Origin: Hoplostethus atlanticus
Taxonomy: Eukaryota; Chordata; Actinopteri; Trachichthyiformes; Trachichthyidae
Reading direction: 5' to 3'
DNA: 64,000 bases
NCBI GenBank assembly: GCA_034670405.1
Contig: JAXDDX010000168.1
Coordinates: 852,016 to 916,015 of the forward strand
Made by a program: the position numbers and the translations under genes. Positions 54,301 to 60,300 of this stretch are shown here, one piece after another. Positions within the stretch are counted from its first letter, which is position 1. Each line of letters starts with the position of its first letter. Below the pieces are notes generated by a model. That model saw only the letters and a list, made by a program, of their open reading frames with translations. It had not been told where the DNA came from and searched no databases.

Positions 54301-57300
54301 TTTCTGCCTTAAACCCTCTCCTATCACTGACTCCTCTACTCTCTATTCTATCCTCTGCCCTTACCTACCTCTACTACCACTACTTATAATTCTTATTATT
54401 ACACATATTCTGGATAACAGACTGCTGTTTCACATCTATCATATTACTCTTCAGTCAAAAAGTCAATTTTGTTGATTTATATTCACAGTAATGATACCTT
54501 TGATACCGATATTTTAAGATGTTTCTATGGTTACAGTTCTGTTACAGTGTAGCCATGGATGCTAGCTACATATGTTTCTATGGTTACAGTTGTGCTACAG
54601 TATAGCCATGGATGGTAGCAACATATTTTTATATGGTTACAGTTCTGTTACAGTTTAGCCATGGATGCTAGCTACATATGTTCCTATGGTTACAGTTCTG
54701 CTACAGTGTAGCCATGGATGCTAGCTACATATGTTTCTATGGTTACAGTTCTGCTACAGTGTAGCCATGGATGCTGGCTACAGATGTTTCTATGGTTACA
54801 GTTCTGTTACAGTGTAGCCATGGATGGTAGCTACAGATGTTTCTATGGTTACAGTTCTGCTACAGTGTAGCAGTGTACCGTGTAATAAGCAGGGTAATGT
54901 ACAGGGAGTCTTGAAACACCCTGTTGGGGCTTATTTCGCTATCATGACTGGCTTGCAGTACATTATCCCTTAATATAATTAATCTACATTCTTCCTCTTC
55001 TTCCAGTCTTACTGAAGATGAAGCTGCTCACCCTATGACAAGGAATCTATGGCCATCATCCATCTGAACAACACAACAGTCATGTACCTGAAGGAGGTCA
55101 CCAAGTTCCTGGCAATGGTCTGCTTCCTCCGCGAGGAAGGCTTTGAGAGGAAAAGGTCAGTCAGGAATGTCGGGAAATCTATTTTGGCTATATCTAAGTT
55201 ATTAGATATTATATTTTTCTTCTTTAGTTTTATAAAATATACTCTAAATTGTCTAAAGATATCAATGTTAGTGGCTGTCTGTCTGTCTGCGTTCTGCCTT
55301 TCACCCAATGCATGCTGGGATAGACTCCAGCCCCCCTGCCACAAAAAGGATTATGCGTGTAGAGAAAATGAATTAATGAACATGTATCGCACAGTGATCA
55401 TTCTGAGCAATTAATAACTCATTTGTTACAATAAAATTGAGAGCAGATTGGGCAGTTTCTAGTCAACCACGGTTGTTCCAGTTACAACTAAAAGGGGAAG
55501 CATCAAAAGTCAGCAATTTACCTATTAAATATATATAAATATATATACTCCAGAAACCTCAACATTCTTGGTAAAGTTCTGTTGCGCCAGTGACTGAACT
55601 GATAGTGAACTGGCCTAGCACCCCAAACAACTGTGCTCTCCACTGACTAAATCATACTCTACATTATAAAGGAACACACATGTTGTCTGTTGAGTGCAAA
55701 GCAACACATTTTGTTCCGTTTTCGATTTTCTTGGACTAAGCACCAGTTCTGAGTGCTGTTGACCTTGTAAACCCTCCATTACACAATGGTAATGGTTTCA
55801 TTGTTGCCTTCTGCCTTCTTGGATGGGAATTCGCTAGCTTCCTAAGCTGCAGCCAGATTTTGGTGGCCAGCAAAGGAGAAAACGGGGAAACCAGCAGCAT
55901 GAGTCACAACACTTGGAACTGATATCTAAACTGTTGAAGCCTTTTCTCACAGTCTTACAGCTCAGCTCTCCAGTACATTTGAGCTTTTGTATGAAACCAA
56001 ATAATGTTTACTGACTAATATCTGGCAACTGGCTAGCTAGCTAGTCAACAGTACAGTGTATATATGCTATGTTGCTGATAATGATATGCCTGTCAACAAT
56101 AGAAACACTACCATATTTAGGAGTTTTAAGCCTGTAGGGCTGAAACCGGTTTGTTTTTGTGCTGATTTAGTGATTTTTATTTTATTTTGTATTCTCTTCC
56201 CACAATTCCTGTGAGATGGTACTTCATGGAGACATGCCATTTGGCAAAATGGCAGATTTTAGTTGTGGCTTGTCATTCAAGAAATATAACCCCGATTGGC
56301 AGGCAGGGCCTATCAAAAAATTGCTGTATACATGGAGACGAAAAGGAAACCCGTCACAGAGTTTGATCTCTCATTCATGGTGGACATTACTGAGCATTTT
56401 AACTTTCTTAACACAACAATGCAAGGCCACAAGGAACCCCGTAGCGGGATTGCAGAAGGGGTTTTTGAGGAGCGCTTTCGAGTATTCAATGAACTGGAGA
56501 AACAATTAGCGCTGTTCAGCTCTCCGTTCACAGTCAATGCAGTGGATGTGCCATTTACGGACCTTTAGTTGGAATTAATTGACTTACAATGTGACCACTT
56601 TATTAAAGCAGAAATTTGCTACATCGGGCCTATATCAATATTTAGGACCCAGATACCCAAACCTAACTGCCTTCGCCTCAAAAATCCTATGTATGTTTGG
56701 CACCACATATACTGTATTTATGAACAAGTTTTCTCTGTCATGAATATCAACAAAACTGCACTACGCTCTCATTGAAAGCACCTGAGTAGCTTATTAAATG
56801 AGATCACTGCAGTAGATTGACACATATTTGAGTGTTGCACTTAAAACTAAAACTGAATACCTTACGTAGCAGCTTTCTGATGATTGTATGTTGCAGTTAA
56901 AACTGAATTTGCTGTGAGGGCAAGGCTGAATGGTGAAGTATTGAATAAGCCCCTGTGAGTAGCCAATCAACCTCATTTGATGCTTTGGTCCACAGCGAAC
57001 TGAAAAATTTTAGTAATTGTGGCCCTCCAGTGAAAATGAGTTTGACACAACTGGTGTAGGGCATCAGAACTTTCGGATCCATGCATCACAACACAACACA
57101 GCAGCATTGTATCTATGCAGGGTCACTGGATTGTCTGTGGTACTTAAATCTGCCAGTCCAAAAGTATAGCTAGTATAGTAACCATCACAAGAACAATGAG
57201 GTGGATTCAAACCCACAAAGTCATGAATACACGGGCGGGATCCAAAAACAAATCCCAGTAAAATCTTGGTGGATAAATCAATAAGCATCATCTACTTTTT

Positions 57301-60300
57301 GAGAACTTTTTGAGACAATAACATTTCAATTCCTTGGTTATATACAGTTTTTGCTCTTTGCCTGTCAAACTTTGTCCCAGCTGGCCACCGTACAACGTCA
57401 AAGCAGAACGATGACTCTGTATCAAACAGGCTGTTGATTTGCGGCCTGTTTTTCCTGCTCTACACAAAGCAGTAGCGTCTAGACTTATGTTTCTCATCTG
57501 TCTGGATGGTTGACTAGACTAATGCTAGTTGAATTTTAACATTCCCATGTGACGACAACAAAAAGAAAAAATGAAGACCAAGACAGTGAGTGAGCAAGTT
57601 TTAAATTAAAACTCCAATTTGGTCAAATTGGCCTGCACAATTGAAATTATTATTATTATTATTATTTTCTTTTTTTTTTTTCAGACCATTTAACATCAGA
57701 GTAGACCTATTGGTAGACCTGTTGGTGTTACTCTATGTCTGGCTGCTGAAACACAGAAATTTCCCCCCGGGGATTAATAAAGTACCTACCTACCTACCTA
57801 CCTACCTACCTTTCGTTTCATCACAAACATTTTTCACATTTAATTAATTTGATGCAAATATTTTCAGATTCAAGGTTTAGGATTCTGATTTCAAGTATAC
57901 TTTTGTATTTCAAAAGGTTACTCTGTTTAAAAGCCCTTAAAACCGATATTTCAGTCCCAAAAAAATTTGTAATGGTTCAAATTGACTAATAGGAGGGTTA
58001 ACGATAAAACATCACACTGCAGGCGGTGAAACATTTGAGGTCCTTAATTATATATTTAACATATTGCGTTCAGTTTTGCAGCTTTAAGTTATTTTTGCAA
58101 AAGATTTTCTTTTCAGCAATCGGGTTGAGGAGCCATTTAACTGTCTTTTGTTTGTGTTGAGCAAAAACCCCTGTTGCACTTGTCACCTAAAAATTTTAAA
58201 GCCAGTCGGTTTTATTGAGTCGATGGCTGTTGGGTATATTTAGAAAAAATTTCAAACAATCTTTTAATCTGAAAAATTTAAGGATTCAAAATAAATTCTC
58301 GCAGTTTTTAGTTTAATCACTTTGACTGTTTTCATTAGTTGCTTTTAAAAAAACCTTCCTTTCATTTATTGCTTTTTTTTTTTCGATGAATGCTACCTAA
58401 TAAAAAAAAAAACGTTAAAAAAAACGTAATTATAAAGCAAAAAATACTGTTTTGGTGTTAAATGTTCAACAGACCAATGGATGCCATCAGGCCTTTTACA
58501 ACTCCCACAGGGTTGGACTAGAGCGACCCTCGGGAGGTTCGTCAATTTTAATTTCTGTGTGGACTGAAGTGAATAAAGTGGCTCAAATTCCACAGTACTC
58601 GTTCCTACAAGGGCATCAGCGAGCGCACCAGTCTCATTCAACGCACAATGAAGGGGGAGGGAGCCCCTTTGAAAATAATTACAGATGATTGTTGAGCTTA
58701 AAGGAAAAACCCTCCCGTTTTTTGACAACCGGCTACAGATTGCTTCTTTACACTCTACTTTTTGTTGACTGGAGAAACTTACTTCCCTCTCTGCACCTAC
58801 CGTGTCAGCCCAACAACCCCAATTTCCTGGGGGGGTGGTCGAAAGGGGATTCTGGAAAAAATTGAAAATCACTAACTGAGTAGGCAAGAGGAGGCGGGGT
58901 TTTGAAAAGTGTCTACACCAAAAAATTTAAAATTTCAACATTAAACAAAAAACACAAAATAACTCCTGGAAAGCACTGAGCATCACACCTTGATTTTCTA
59001 ACTAGTGTAAATTTAGGGGGGATTTCTCCCTTTAAAAGGGAAAAAGCCCTATCCCATGATGACGTGACTGAGTTGCCCTTGCTGTGATGCCCCCCATCAG
59101 ATTGGGTGTCCCACCAAAATAAACTTTCTATATTGTGTATACGCTGTTGCCCAAACTCGCACTATTGCACGCCCAACCGTCCTGGTAGGGGATCCCTCTC
59201 AGTAGCCCCCCCCCAAGGTTTTTCCCAATTTTCCAGTGAGGGTTTTGGAGTTTTTCCTTTTCCTCTCCCGAGGGGCCCAAGGCTGGGGGGGTGGACAACC
59301 ATTTATTATTTTTTCCATGTTGGGCCTGTGAAGCCCTTAAGGGGTGTAACGGGTTTTAAGGGTATACAAATAAATGTATTTGATTTTAATTGATTTGTCC
59401 CCTTGTCAACTTATTGTGGAAGTGGACATCGAAGTCATCCCCCGGTCCTGGTAATCGTTGGGTCTGGTAACCATAAATAATTTTTAAGATAGTAAACCAC
59501 AGTATACAAGGAAGAAGATGACCTATATAATAAAAGTTGTTTTGGCTCTTACTATTTGACCGTAGATTCATAAATTAAAAATAAAATTAAAATTAATATA
59601 GCCGATGTACCAGGGTTATTTTTTAACTGTTTTTAGGTGAGCAACCCAGTATTCATCAACAGGGAAAAGGTTTTTAGCTGTACACAGTCTCCTCACCCAC
59701 CACATTCACTTTCTATGGAAATAGGGAAAGTAGTCCCCCTATTTCAAAGAGATGAATATGTGATGTGAAGTGTTGGCTGGGCCCACTATCACTCAAAATA
59801 GTGTATGATAAAATGTTTGCATGGAGCGCCGGAGGCCAATAGGACCATCTCCCAAAAACTCTGTGTATTCTTTTACACTCCATTCACATTCTCTCAGAAT
59901 TCCTCAAACTTCCTTTTGTCCGCTGACGGTCACTATTTCTGCTCCCTCTTACACTTGAGGTCCGTCTGCAGTTCAGATACTGTATAGACACTCACTTGTT
60001 ACAGTTAAATGCTGGTGATATGTGAAGGCTCTTCTAATTGACATAGGTGCAGCTACAAGGATATGTGGTTTTTCGGCAATCTCTTTACAATGAACTCTCA
60101 TCACATAAGCCCATTTCACATCTTCAGAGGCAATTAATGTACTTCAGAATAAGAGATATTGTGCATCTCCATTTTATCCAGCGTAGCAGAAATAGGCCAC
60201 AGCTTCATACAAACATACGCCTATAATTATTGTTCAATTTATGTCCTCCAAGTGTTCCCTATCATCAAATGTCATTTAACATAATCTTCAGACTTTAGAG

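Noticed and set aside
55017..55024. Alternative acceptor GAAGATGAAG inside rragd exon 6 that would avoid the first frameshift
   Set aside because: It would drop the conserved LTEDEA segment and has no polypyrimidine tract; it also leaves the +1 shift at the exon end unexplained.
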